Source: Phymatolithon calcareum
Taxonomy: Eukaryota; Rhodophyta; Florideophyceae; Hapalidiales
Assembly (NCBI GenBank): GCA_977006965.1
Contig: OZ345370.1
Location: 248,001-312,000 of the forward strand
Length of the DNA: 64,000 nt
Reading direction: 5' to 3'
Every line of letters starts with the position of its first letter. The stretch's first letter is position 1. Shown piece after piece: positions 53,458 to 64,000 of the stretch. Under the pieces are notes generated by a model that saw only the letters and a list, made by a program, of their open reading frames with translations, ran no database searches and was not told the origin of the DNA. The translations under genes were made by a program, and so were the position numbers.

Positions 53458-54299
53458 TCAAGGTTCATCGGAAGGAGCTCTGCTTGGCGTGTTCGCTGCG
53501 TGAGGGACAGACGAATGCAAGCCGCGCAGCGAGAGCGATTGAAAACTTAGCGGAAAACCGAACCGGTGGTGGAAGAAGACGAAACGAGCCGGCGCAGAGT
53601 CGTGCAGAGAAGAGAGTCGGGCAGCGATTACGCTATGTTGGTCCTGTGGCGGCGGGTCCGCATGAGGCGAAATGAAGAGTTCAAAACGAAACTTTTCAAT
53701 AAGATACCAGATTCGAGACCCACTGCAGGACGGTTTTCTGGAACAGTCTCTACCCGTCGCTCGAGCACAGCCAGATCGTCTCCATCGGACAATACGTGCA
53801 GCACAGCAGCGCCTGTCGAGCACAGAGAGATGGCACACAGAACCCGGAGTCATTCTGATACGGTTGTGGATTGCTGTGATGTAGGTATAAGACCGTCAGG
53901 TCGCAAGGTAAAAAAAGCAAAAGGGCAAATAGACCTAAACTTTAGATTTCAGGTTTTACAAAACTGTGCATTATAGTTCAAAAAAGGCAATATTTTCATC
54001 GAAAGTGTCTTTCCAAGTTTTCTCGAGGTTTTCCAAAGATAAAATGGGAACAACCCCGAAGAAGCAGGACAATTTTCATTTGACAAGTACATGCTTTTTA
54101 TTGGATATAGTGGCGTTCCCATTTTCTCAATGTCCCATTTTCCCAGTTGGGAACTATTCGTTCATCGGCCCTTACTCGGGCCTTCACAGGGAAAGAAATT
54201 CGAATTAAGGAGATATTAGAAAAAGAGTAGAGATATGAGTATCAAAAACAGCGAGAAGCTGCCCTATTACTCAATTTGAGGCTTTAGGAGCATTTAAAA
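53458..54299. other. GC-rich block with open frames on both strands, no gene assigned
   Basis: 131 codons minus (53853-53458) and 136 codons plus (53566-53976) overlap fully, so at most one is real. Neither shows a known domain; the plus frame is Arg/Ser-rich. The change in composition from the preceding AT-rich DNA marks the end of the transposon block. Confidence 0.35.
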
Positions 54300-55028
54300 T
54301 AAATCAACATATATCCCCCCGGCGGACCACCATGGTATCGGTTTCTGTGCCAACGAAGTGTGCTCAAATGAATCACCTTGATCTGCAATCAACAAATCTT
54401 CAAATATGCCTGGTTCCGATGACAGATATCCATTCAGAAACTGTGTATGTCATACCCTGCTTATCTTCATCCTTTCCCCCTGTCGTTTACAAAGCTTCAA
54501 TTGTAGATCTTGCAGCATAAGACCACCTTCTTTCCCCCGCCCTTCTCCATCTTCCCAAAAGATGAGCTTCCAAAGACTCAACCTGTTGAGAAGGCGCACG
54601 ACTGCCAAAACAAAACCTTTGTCGACGTTCCACATTCAACTCAAAACTGAAATGGGCATCCAAGCCTGGTTTCGCAACACACAAAGACTTGTGTACAGAT
54701 CGACGATCGTGTGGTCCACCAAAACACCACGCGTTCTCTGCAGCTTTACAAATCTGGCTTCTACGATTTTATGGCTGAGGGCGAGTTCTGCGTTCAAGAT
54801 TCGGCCTCCTGGGCCTTGCTCTTCGCCAAATTCAATGCTCTGCTTCTCCAACAGTGAAGCATATTGGCCACATGCACCTTCAAAATCTCCATGTTCACTT
54901 GCGAAGAAACAAACTGCGCTTGCTCCAACTGCCAGCGCTATCGGCAACCCACCGCAACGCTTTAGGATCCTCACAATACTCTTTCTCACGTCCCCGGTGA
55001 CTTCTACCGAAACGATAATATAGCGCAC
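54300..55028 (-). pseudogene. NB-ARC/winged-helix fragment of an APAF1-like NLR
   Basis: Minus strand reads VRKSIVRILKRCGGLPIALAVGAS (end of NB-ARC, GLPIA motif), then HKIVEARFVKLQRTRGVLVD and YTSLCVLRNQAWMPISVLS, then in another frame MWNVDKG, AVVRLLNRLSLWKL, and further FLNGYLSSEPGIFEDLLIAD and SLAQKPIPWWS. The same series in the same order is at 64000-63400. Frame changes and stops make it a pseudogene. The P-loop half is absent. Confidence 0.75.
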
Positions 55029-55231
55029 TCAGGAACGCCCACGCGTGGAACAGTGGTATTAGCTGCTTCGTTAGTATTCACGTGTGATGTGTTCTAGTAT
55101 CTGCAGAAGAAACCACACCAGCGCAACTCCCAACACAAACTCTGTGTATAACATACACAAATGTTTGATTTAGACCACTTGCGCTTTGTTTGGTTCCCCC
55201 CTCAGCTCGCTTTAAAGCTTTATATATTCCA

Positions 55232-55612
55232 CTAGCTGTACAAAGCGTTTACGCTCATGTCATACAAATATTCAATATCATCAGTTACAATTAAGGAATT
55301 GGTATCTCTGTGAATAACAAAGAAAACAAATGTTAATGCCAGCGTCCAACGCGTCAGAAATATCCTGTCTAATATTGTCTTCCGCACTGATTTGGGACCC
55401 AAAACGTAATGACTGTTACCGGCTCTGGCTCCAGGTTTCCGTGGAGTCCGAACCAAGAAACCAACTCTTTTGTCTGAAGATCCCGAAAAAATTCGACTTC
55501 CGTCTCCACTTACGGGAACGCTCGTTACAATTGGTCCATATCCACGAAATATTCCCCGTATGCATTTTCCGGCTACGATCAATTGCTCCACGTTAAGAGT
55601 TTGTGCACGCAA
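55232..55612 (-). pseudogene. WD40-repeat relic
   Basis: Minus-strand frame contains GPIVTSVPVSGDGSRIFSGS and SDKRVGFLV, one WD40 blade lacking its terminal WD, then unrelated sequence. It lies upstream (on the minus strand) of an NB-ARC end, an order opposite to that in the intact gene type, so the fragments are rearranged. Confidence 0.5.
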
Positions 55613-55699
55613 ACGCAGTTATTTCCTTGCCTCAACTAATTTGCTTCCACTGATTACTACTCAATCCCACTGTCATAGCGATGAATCTCGATCCTATAA

Positions 55700-55850
55700 C
55701 ATACAACCACCCTACGGTCCTGATTAACACATAGTCCCATTTTTGGTCTTAATTGATAATAAATCAATTACTTGTGGTCCAGACTCATCATGAGCCTCGC
55801 TCTAGAACCGCTGTGCACATCACCAGCACAAAGGGGACACAAAACGGACA
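55700..55850 (+). repeat. Left flanking direct repeat of a candidate element
   Basis: TGTGGTCCAGACTCATCATGAGCCTCG and neighbouring TGGTC/GGTCC motifs match the right-hand repeats at 58880-59050 and 59157-59330 in the same orientation, over about 140 bp. Confidence 0.65.
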
Positions 55851-56634
55851 CGTCACGCATCTTTCAAAGTGATCTCACTACGCATTTAGAAATTCAAAGA
55901 ATCATCGTGCACATGGAGTGATTCTACCACGCAATATCCGTTTTCTGCACACCAAACTTCACTCATCACATTTCTTCTCAATGTATTCATCTTCAGATAC
56001 AGATCCCCATCAATCGTGACAATAATACTTTCCTGACTCCACCACATTACGAACTTATTTGCGTATATATCTATCAGGTGAAACAGAGAACGATTGTTGC
56101 GACCATTCCATGGAAACGTTTCCCCAGTGTGATGGATTGAAATTGGCAATGATAGAATTCATACTGTGCCGGGATCCGTGGAAAAAATCGTTCTTGTATG
56201 GGATGATCAGAGCGCTGAATGGATACTGAGATCCCTCCTAGAACACTATAGTAAAATGAGCTATGTTGCAATATGTGAAAAGAAAATTCGCGTTATCGAT
56301 ATCTTTGGATAACGATGTTTATTGTGAGATGGGAAAGTTGGAAATGTTTTTTTCGAATCTCTTCGTGGCTACAAGAACACTGTAATATTCGTCACAATGA
56401 GTGGTGATGGATGACCAAAGTGGCATGGAGGATATTTTGAACTCTAACCATCCATCACCACCAATGTGTGCTAGGACAACTATGAATTGCAATCACATTT
56501 AGTACTCTGATATTACTTTCCATCCTTGGGCAAACGTTTGTCATAAAAAATCACCCACGAATACTAAGCCACACCCACTCTATCTGCAAAAACCTATCTT
56601 CTCGCCTATCCTGGTAAAGAGAAACCAAGCAACA
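55851..56634. other. No gene assigned
   Basis: Short minus frames (56149-55886) are not recognised. A plus-strand reading near 56165 (VEKIVLVWDDQSAEW) faintly resembles a WD40 blade. Probably the left untranslated part of the candidate element plus relics. Confidence 0.3.
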
Positions 56635-57582
56635 ATGCTACCCAGGAGGGACAATCATCGGTATTATGGCCGTGAAAGAAATGAGAGCTCTACACACCGA
56701 CAGTACAGCTCGAGTAGAATATTTGGACAGTCCTCATCTTATTTCCCGTCCCGCTTCGCCTCCGGTACTAATCGAAACGGCGCGATATGGCCTCCAGTAT
56801 TGCGTTCTGTTGCGTTTCCGGCAGACCATCCGGTGCACGCAACGGAGGCTCAAAACATTCCTTCAACTCCAGACGCCTGTATGTGGACGTTACACAAGAA
56901 CTGTTGTTTACCAGAGCCAGAAAAACCGGAATTCGCTCGAGGGTTAGTTTTGAAAGGTTTCAATCAATTAGATCGGCACCCTGGGTCTCTAGTGACAGTT
57001 AATTCAATACGAAAACGAATTTGGTTCCTTAAAAACGCGATCAAAATAGCAGACGGTCCACAATGGACGAAAAAAATGGGCTCAAAATTAAGCATCGGAA
57101 GTCTAAAGCAAATGATGGCCAGTTTACGATGTGCAACCGAGGATATTGAAGTGCAGAGCAACACGATATTTCCAGGGTATTCAAAGCCTATATTCAGAAA
57201 CACAAACTGGGCACATCACACAGAACACGCAAAAAGTACTCGAGACTACTATGTCGTCCATCCGAAAAATCAGCATAATGTTGTCACCCGATTCGAAATC
57301 ATTCTACGAAACATTATACCGACTTTTCCATCTTATGACACGGTGTGCAAAAAAATGGACCTGTCCATACTACAAGCAACGTACCATGAGAAAGAGAAAG
57401 CGAAAAGAAAAAAGGAGGCGGACAGAAGAAAGCGCGCTCAGGGAGCTTCAAGAGCAAAAAGATTTCGTGCAAATCGAAAGAGAATCCTTAATGACAAGGA
57501 ACACAAGAACCACAAGTATGTTAAAGAATTGTACACAAAACAATTAGAGAAAGCTAAAATTTATAAAAAAAAAAGAAAGTGA
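56635..57582 (+). CDS. Unknown basic protein (ORF A of candidate element)
   Basis: 315 aa. The last 70 residues are extremely lysine/arginine-rich (KAKRKKEADRRKRAQ, RAKRFRANRKRI), likely coiled-coil and nucleic-acid binding. The centre has a mixed sequence (GLVLKGFNQLDRHPG, IWFLKNAIKIADGPQW). No catalytic motif recognised. The stop is 36 bp from the stop of the convergent ORF at 57618, and both lie between direct repeats, suggesting one unit. A transposon structural or DNA-binding protein is a guess. Confidence 0.5.
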   Translation: MLPRRDNHRYYGRERNESSTHRQYSSSRIFGQSSSYFPSRFASGTNRNGAIWPPVLRSVAFPADHPVHATEAQNIPSTPDACMWTLHKNCCLPEPEKPEFARGLVLKGFNQLDRHPGSLVTVNSIRKRIWFLKNAIKIADGPQWTKKMGSKLSIGSLKQMMASLRCATEDIEVQSNTIFPGYSKPIFRNTNWAHHTEHAKSTRDYYVVHPKNQHNVVTRFEIILRNIIPTFPSYDTVCKKMDLSILQATYHEKEKAKRKKEADRRKRAQGASRAKRFRANRKRILNDKEHKNHKYVKELYTKQLEKAKIYKKKRK

Positions 57583-57617
57583 GTGGATATTGTTTATGGT
57601 AGATGAAACTCAGCAAC

Positions 57618-58745
57618 TTAGGCGGGATAGTATTTCGACCGTTTTATCTCTCTTATCTCACACACTCGCAGCTTCTTCGCGTCATCGCCACCGCAACGCT
57701 GAAGGATTTCTGCCGATAATACCAACACACATTCTTCTTCTGAGTCAATGATTACACCGCTGTTCACATCAACTACGACGGCGTGATCTACGCGAGAGCC
57801 CTCACGCAGCCGAACAAGGAAGACACCCTCACGCCTCGCCGATAATGCTCGAAATGCGACTAGTCTATCAGCGCACTGTATTGTACGCTGCAACCCTGCA
57901 TCGCGTACAATTCGGCACCCGATGACCGACTCCTTTGCTCTATCTAGCAGCACGCTTAGGGGTCGAAGGCTTCTGTACATTCGAGCATCAATGGCAAGTA
58001 GGGTGCACACACACCGCGCCGCACTTGCTCCCGACACGGCAAACACTGCGTTAATTAGTCCTGCCCGTACGCAGTCGTGCGTCAGTGCTGTTGCCATCGG
58101 TTGCCCGCGCACCGTACGCTTTACAGTCTCTGGCCATGAAACGTTTTTACGACCTGCTATGCCGCTGGTAATAACAGCCAAACCCGGATGTTGCCGTAGG
58201 AACGCGTGCACATGCTCCGCGACGATTTCTGAACGGCTCCTCCGAGAGATTTGCCCCAGGTCGCATGAATCGGGTACGCCGCAAATGGGCCCGTTACGAT
58301 GCGTTGAAACTGCACTGGTTGGAAACTCTATTTTTCCGTTGCGGGCGCCACGAAAGATGGCCGCATCCCATACTACAGGGTGATAGCTCTCGTGGCCAGA
58401 CTTTGCTTGGGCAGAGGCATGAATGACACCGGAGACCATGGAGAATCCATTCTTGTCCGCGGTACCATCCCCAAGCACGAGAGACTCCACGAACCAGCGA
58501 CCATCACTGTCGTTTGTCGAGCGTGGCGGCATCACTGCAAGCGAACGTGCTGAGACCACCGAAGAACTGCCAGGCAGCTCAGATTCGGGACCCCTGACGG
58601 CCGCCGATACCACGCCTTCTCGCACTTCCTCCAAACTAGAATCAATCCCACCACGCAGAGTACCCTGCTTTTTAGTTCTGGACCTTTTCCGGTGACGCCA
58701 GCGCCAGCCGCCGGCACGGTTTTTCTTGACAGTTTCGAATAGCAT
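57618..58745 (-). CDS. Putative cysteine-protease-like protein (ORF B of candidate element)
   Basis: 375 aa, uninterrupted, starting with a basic tract (RWRHRKRSRTKK). The C-terminal half looks like a papain-fold peptidase: HDCVRAGLINAVFAVSG (C225 at the start of a helix), GVFLVRLREGSRVDHAVVVD (H321) and GVIIDSEEE (D334), followed by LSAEILQRCGG. Cys-His-Asp order and spacing fit a C39/papain-like protease. Upstream GQISRRSRSEIVAEHVHAFLR resembles a substrate-binding helix. Such protease domains occur in several eukaryotic transposons, but the family is not identified. GC-richer than the Helitron block. Convergent with ORF A. Confidence 0.5.
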   Translation of the reverse strand: MLFETVKKNRAGGWRWRHRKRSRTKKQGTLRGGIDSSLEEVREGVVSAAVRGPESELPGSSSVVSARSLAVMPPRSTNDSDGRWFVESLVLGDGTADKNGFSMVSGVIHASAQAKSGHESYHPVVWDAAIFRGARNGKIEFPTSAVSTHRNGPICGVPDSCDLGQISRRSRSEIVAEHVHAFLRQHPGLAVITSGIAGRKNVSWPETVKRTVRGQPMATALTHDCVRAGLINAVFAVSGASAARCVCTLLAIDARMYRSLRPLSVLLDRAKESVIGCRIVRDAGLQRTIQCADRLVAFRALSARREGVFLVRLREGSRVDHAVVVDVNSGVIIDSEEECVLVLSAEILQRCGGDDAKKLRVCEIREIKRSKYYPA

Positions 58746-58849
58746 AACAGCTCACCTACGACCAATGACGCTAGTTACTCCACCTTGGCACTTTGCAAAC
58801 TTAGCACGCTTTACTTCTTTATTGATTTTCTCACTGTTTGCTACTCAAT

Positions 58850-59400
58850 TCCAGCCTATATAGTAATCTACGGGACCCATTTTAGGACCACTGCCCCTGT
58901 GGTCCAGATATACAAATAATCCCCTTCTGGTCCAAATTAATGAGATGTCTTCCCCCTTATGGTCCAGACTCATCATGAGCCTCGACCTCGGACCGCCGTG
59001 CACGTCAGCTGCACTGAGTGGACATATCCCGTACATTTCACAGTTAGGATCGTAACACTGAAGTGGCTATATGCTCTAAAGAAACTGAATAAACAGTATT
59101 CTTGCGTTACGATCCAAACACTTAATTGCAGTGTATATAGTAATCTACATGACCCACTCTAGGACCACTGCCCCTATGGTCCAGATGTACAAATAATCTC
59201 CTTCTGGTCCAAATTAATGAGATATCTTCCCCCTTATGGTCCAGACTCATCATGAGCCTCGACCTCGGACCGCCGTGCACGTCAGCTGCACTGAGTGGAC
59301 ATATCCCGTACATTTCACAGTTAGGATCGTAACACTGAAGTGGCTATATGCTCTAAAGAAACTGAAAAAACAGTATTCTTGCGTTACGCGTTATGAAGTC
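58850..59400 (+). repeat. Right-side tandem direct repeat (277-bp unit, two copies) with TGGTCC motifs
   Basis: TATATAGTAATCTACGGGACCCA at 58857 recurs as TATATAGTAATCTACATGACCCA at about 59136. Each unit carries three TGGTCCA motifs spaced about 32 bp (near 58901, 58938, 58970; 59178, 59215, 59247), an oppositely oriented GGACCA, then CAGACTCATCATGAGCCTCG. The unit matches the left repeat at 55700-55850. The third copy-like start fades after 59380. Confidence 0.8.
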
Positions 59401-59689
59401 GGAGTGGCAAAGTTTCATATCTTAATCTGGAGGATAGTACGTTTTTTCAGAATTCTCAGAATGGATGCGCGGCATGGACGCGTTATGAAGTCGAAGAGGC
59501 GAAGTTTTATATTTTAATCTGGAAGGCAGTACGTTTTTTCAGAACTCAGTTTAAGCAAAATGTGTTAGTTTTTCACTGTGCCACTTTGATTTTTTGGCAT
59601 CACGAAGTGTGTTTCGAAAGCAGAGACGAATGAATATGGATGTCGTTTTGGGGGATCATCAGCTCTTTTCACGCTTTTTACCCTAACAA

Positions 59690-60180
59690 TCTAAATCTGG
59701 CGCTGGCGTCGGCATCTTTGAATATAGAGCTCCCTGTGCAACCGTCCAAAACTTTCAGTATTCCATCAAACAGACTCATTGCAACCGATTGGTCGTCATT
59801 CGGAACAGCGACACAATCGACACTGCACTGCTGCAGGACTTATCGAATCTGTGCACCGATGCTCGCCTCCCAAATCATTAACGTACGATCCTCAGCACTC
59901 GAAAATATTTTCTCACCATGGCTACTCACAGCAGCGCCACAACTGCGCCCAATGCACTGACCGATCCCACCGGCACGTGCCCCGCAACCCAAGGCATTGA
60001 AAGGCCGAGCATTCCACTGCACACCAAATTCCATGTTCGACAGGACCGATTTTCTTTTTTCAAAGCTTTCCAAACGCCACAATCCCGCTCGGATGTCCAA
60101 ACTCTAAATGCGTCAGTTCCACATACGCTGATCCAGTGCCCCAACGACGCCGACCTTCCCTTCTCGTCCGTCAACTTGCG
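59690..60180 (-). pseudogene. WD40 fragment, second copy
   Basis: Minus strand: KGRSASLGHWISVCGTDAF, SSAEDRTLMIWEASIGAQIR and, after a stop, VLQQ, DCVAVPNDDQSVAM, KVLDGCTGSSIFKDADA. The last blocks repeat 62600-62850 almost exactly. It is a duplicated piece of the WD40 domain, separated from the longer copy by 1.2 kb. Confidence 0.75.
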
Positions 60181-60914
60181 TTTGTCAAAGACTACATGAT
60201 TCCAATGTTGGTGTCAACATTGACCGAAATCGGTCTGCCGAAAGAGTTCATGCGCGACGTGTTCGAGGGCGTCGAAAATGGTGTCGCAAATTTGCACCCA
60301 TGGTACACGAGAAATGCCGCCAAGATCAAGAAGCACGTTGCAACACTACTTTCAACCCTCAGCAAAGGCTTGTACGTGCGCTTGGACCGAGTTTACCAGC
60401 CTTCAACTTCGTTGCCCAGCAAAGATGCAATGTGCCCATTTCTTGGCGGTGCCCTATTACCGGTGGAGATTAAGCTTTATACGCAACAGTTGCTTCCCGA
60501 AGCAGTGCCAATGAGAACTAAAATCGAACTTGTGCCGCTCCGATTCTCTTCCACTGAGTATTTTCTCGCCGATTCACATTGCATAACCTCTGCGATCCGT
60601 CCCAGGATAAACAGCATCAAACTCAATGGGGCCTGGTCCATACGGCAAAGGAGCACTACTCCCAGTTGATGTCGACAGTAGCTCATGCGCTTCAATGCAC
60701 ATGCACCGATTCGAGGAGGCTCAGTCTGACATGCAACACCTTGTTCACCGCGGGCAGGATTGTGGATGGCCACAGTCGCATACGAGTCGGCCTTACCCGA
60801 GAAGAAGTTCAAGCTGAGTATGGGCACGTAACAAGAGGCGGTCGTGGAAGTTTCGCGGAGGCTGCTGCAAGGTTAGGGACCGAGAACATGCTGCCGGTGG
60901 CGAGAAAAGCATAG
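60136..60914 (+). pseudogene. Unknown plus-strand gene fragment
   Basis: Two overlapping plus frames: 60136-60669 (LAFVKDYMIPMLVSTLTEIG, GLPKEFMRDVFEGVENGVANL, HPWYTRNAAKIKKHVATLL) and 60579-60914 (GRIVDGHSRIRVGLTREEVQ, GGRGSFAEAAARLGTEN). Composition looks like coding sequence, and a frameshift near 60.6-60.7 kb would join them. No family recognised. It lies between two WD40 relics on the opposite strand, so it was probably inserted or left there by rearrangement. Confidence 0.4.
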
Positions 60915-61383
60915 CCGTTCCGGTCAATGAGCCTCAGGTAGTGGAGTGCACGGTACGTTTTGAGAACGTGGCTCATTTGCGGCGCGAATTAAGGCCTCAT
61001 GCATGACTTCCGGAAATGACTACTCGCGCTTTTCGAAGCTTGGCGAGGCATTTGGCATTGCGTGCCACCAGCATGATGAGTTCCGGTGCTGTCGAAAGGG
61101 TTGACGCAGGCTTGTATTTTTTATTGAATTGGCGCAGAATAATCCGGCACAGGAGACTGAGAAGCGTACGACATATACAACAGTCCGACAGAATTTGTAA
61201 TTTCGTAGTGCGCCCAATATGTGGAACCGCTTCACTGAACGTATCGTTCTACGGTGTCAAACTACTGTAGTGCTATGCTTGAGTTGAAAATCGTTCTAGC
61301 GTTGGAACCGTTCACGGATGACAGGAGACAAACGGCATTTTTAAGCATAGGCCGATGCGAAACGGAAGTGCTGCGGTCCTTAC
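60915..61383. other. Spacer, no gene recognised
   Basis: Between the unknown plus-strand fragment and the 3' end of the WD40 pseudogene. Nothing recognisable. Confidence 0.4.
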
Positions 61384-64000
61384 TTATGCATCTTTCACCA
61401 TTAAATGACATATAGCGACTGCCCCACTCTGCAGTCCACCGACAAAAACCTTGCTTGCTTCACTGTATTGCCAGGAGGATTCACAAGCGAACAGGAAATT
61501 CCAAAACAGAGTGGCTTCTGCGGGTACGTACACGTAAACCGAGAAATTGGAGCCGTATGCTTCTGCCGTATATGTGGGGAAAGAATGGGGCCATACATGC
61601 GGCATTTTCTGTCCACAATTCCGAACAATCACCTCTGCTTCCCTGTCCGTCACTTCATATTTAGTGTCCACGCCATGCTCGCTCGACGTTTCACCTTTAC
61701 AATCATCCGATCCTTGGCGCGAGTTCCGAACAAAATTTCGCTTGTCTCAATTACAAATGATGACAACGCCATCACGGCCTCGGGACCCAACGTGCGACCC
61801 GTCACCACTTTCAGATGCCGCCTCAACATCCGTCTTGTGCTCTTCCAAGGCATCTTCAATTTGCATTCCTGATTCGACGTCCCAGATGCGAACAGTTTTG
61901 TTCACCGATCCCGAAACGATCCATTGACCATCCGAGCTGAACGACACACCGCAACTCTGTAACCTTGAAGAACGTTCCCAATTTGAGTAAACATCTCTGC
62001 ATCCCTCAGGCGAAGAATTCTGTCACAAGAACCGGAGACCACCTGTCGCCCGTCATGACTGAACGAAACGGAATGCACTTCATCTGTGTGCCCTTCCATT
62101 GAGCTACCAATCTGATTGCGCGTGCACGAGTCCCATAAACGTACCGTTCCATCTTCCGACACAGACGCAACTCGAAAACTATCACTGCTTAATGAAACGG
62201 CCCACACCCGTGCGGAATGTCCACATTCAAACTCAGTTGCTTTCGCTTCCACGCGTGTGTCCCAAATGCAAACAATACAATCAAAAGACCCGGAAATTAT
62301 TTTTCCCCGTTAGGAGTAAACGCAACACTTGTTTCGTAGCCGTGCACACTTGCGGACGACCACGAATTTCTCCCATTGTTGGCGTCCCACAATCGAACAG
62401 TACCATGATGGGATACTGATGCAATTTGACTTCCATCAGGACTGAATCTAGCACAATTCACCCAATCCGTGTGTCCTTCAAACGGCTGACCGATACTCGT
62501 TCATGCTCTCTTGTGCCACACACGAATTGTATTGTCATCTGATCCCGTCACCAACCGTTGGCCCGTCCCACTGAATGCAGCAGAACTTATGCAATCCCTG
62601 TACGCGTCAGCATCTTTGAATATAGAGCTCCCTGTGCAACTGTCCAAAACTTTCAGTGTTCTATCAATCAGACCCATTGCAATCGATTGGTCATCATTCG
62701 AAACAGCGACACAATCGACACTCCACTGCTGCAGGACTTCTCGAATCTGTGCACCGATGCTCGCCTCCCAAATCATCAGCGTACGATCCTCAGCGCACGG
62801 AAGTATCTTCTCACCATCGCTACTCACAGCAAAGCCCCATACTCGCTCGCTGTGCCCTTCGAAAACGCGCACTGGCGACTCAGTTGTTGCCCATTCCGAG
62901 ACTGCGATCGATTTGTCATCCGACCCAGTGACGATTGTTTTGGATGCAGCAGCAAACGATAAGCATCTTACCGACTGATTGTGTCCTTTCCGCCTCTTCA
63001 ATATGTCACCTGTCGACGCATCTACGACTAAAGCATCACTGCGTGCTCCTGATGCGACAAAACGTCCACACGGAGAGCAATCAACTGTCCCGCACTTTCC
63101 TCTCACGGGGATTTCCACGATCTGCGCGCTGCGCGAATCTGGAAAAAAAGCGTTCATGGGTTGCAAATACGACTTTGGTATTTACGATTCGACAATTTTC
63201 AAGTACGCGCCTACAACCGCGTTCTCCGTCCTTATGTTGAACAGCCGTCCGCACACTTGGGTTTTAGAAACGGTCGCTGTCCTCCCGTTACTCCTCCCCA
63301 CGATAATTGTATCGCTTTTCAAAGCAATTAGAAGCTCTGTCTCACTCTTTGTCGAATACGTTCGTCCCCAGGCGTCAGCAGACAGTCAACGTCTGCTTTC
63401 AGTGCCAACATACCACCGATATCACCACGTGCATAAGTCCATCGCGCATCCAACAAAAGAACGCCAAACTCCATCATCAAATCTGCAGACACCAGGTGTC
63501 TGCCAGGTTCGACAAGAATAAATCCGTCCTCTCCGACGGACCACCATGGTCTCGATTTCTGTGCCAAAAACGTTCCCTGAAATGAATAAACTTGATCTGC
63601 AATCAACGAATCTTCAAATAAGCCCAGTTTCGATGACAGATATCCATTCAGAAGCTGTGTATAACATATAAAGCTTGTCTTCATCGTTTCCCACTGTCGT
63701 TTACAAAACTCGTGCAGCATAAGACCGCTTTCTTTCCCCCGCCCTTCTCCATCGTCCCGAAAGGTGAACTTGCGAAGACTCAACCCGTTGACAAGGCGCA
63801 CGACTGCCAAATCAAAACCTTTGTCGACGTTTCACATTCGGCTTAATACTGAAATGGGCATACAAGCCTGGTTTCGCAGAACGAAAGGACTTGTGTACAG
63901 ATCGGCGATCGTGTGGTCCACCACTACACTATGCATTCTCTGCAGCTTTACAAATCTAGCTTCCACGATTTTAAGGCTGAGGGCGAGTTCTGCGTTCAAG
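61384..64000 (-). pseudogene. APAF1-like NB-ARC/WD40 receptor, C-terminal two thirds, broken
   Basis: From the window end downward on the minus strand: a helical linker/winged-helix region (AVVRLVNGLSLRKFTF, FLNGYLSSKLGLFEDSLIAD, SVGEDGFILVEPGRHL; 63810-63328), a short frame GRTATVSKTQVCGRLF, then WD40 blades: VASGARSDALVVDASTG, IVTGSDDKSIAVSEW, SAEDRTLMIWEASIG, LVTGSDDNTIRVWHK, SVSHHGTVRLWD, VASVSEDGTVRLWDS, VVSGSCDRILRLRD, IVSGSVNKTVRIWD, ending FVGGLQSGAVAICHL. Breaks: frame changes near 63340, 62270 and 61950, a TAA near 63185, a TGA near 62506, and a TAA near 62310. The NB-ARC ATPase half would lie beyond the window. Such proteins are death-signalling or surveillance switches elsewhere; here the copy is not functional. 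Confidence 0.8.

Noticed and set aside
53458-53976. Genes on both strands at 53.5-54.0 kb
   Set aside because: Fully overlapping opposite frames of 131 and 136 codons with no domain in either; a GC-rich artefact is as likely.

Overview
The window is nuclear DNA from a eukaryote: several genes carry short GT-AG introns (catalase 95 bp; GT92-like gene 85 and 91 bp), promoters have TATA boxes, and transposable-element debris is abundant. Few and short introns, tandem sigma-like glutathione S-transferases (GSTs), an NB-ARC/TPR protein and a Fanzor together suggest a red alga of the florideophyte type (Chondrus-like). That assignment is inference; no rRNA or organelle marker is present to prove it.

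0-25 kb is a GST neighbourhood. A segmental unit of about 6.6-6.9 kb, each carrying a GST, is repeated in tandem (copies ending at 182, 6807 and 13727), followed by an intact one-intron catalase, a GST 3' relic and, on the other strand, a more diverged GST (25194-25799). Because the units are paralogous they serve as empty-site references: they show two non-LTR (LINE) retrotransposon insertions in unit 0, a LINE 3' end in unit 1-2, and a 4.5-kb Fanzor element cut into unit 2 (14400-18916) with an 8-bp flanking duplication. The Fanzor ORF (876 aa, uninterrupted) retains its RuvC acids and zinc ribbon.

24-38 kb holds a decayed two-module CBM48/AMPK-beta-like gene, a three-exon GT92-like glycosyltransferase (minus), and a large minus-strand NLR-type gene (32288-38122; PH-like region, helical region, NB-ARC, then about 22 nearly identical 42-aa TPRs) that ends in a nonsense codon inside the repeat array and continues as a decayed remnant.

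38-53 kb is AT-rich transposon territory: a 419-bp hAT-type MITE with perfect 8-bp target duplication, tandem repeats, a two-exon ORF of unknown function, and a Helitron/Helentron-like element (44.8-51.7 kb) with Rep HUH, PIF1-like helicase and C-terminal OTU protease, interrupted by frame breaks and one TAG.

54-64 kb contains scattered minus-strand fragments of an APAF1-like NB-ARC/WD40 family, all broken, and between them a possible uncharacterised mobile element (about 55.7-59.4 kb) with two convergent ORFs, one cysteine-protease-like, flanked by direct repeats rich in TGGTCC motifs. The intact or near-intact products are the GSTs and catalase (peroxide and electrophile detoxification), the glycosyltransferase and the Fanzor; much of the rest is decayed immune-receptor-like and mobile DNA.
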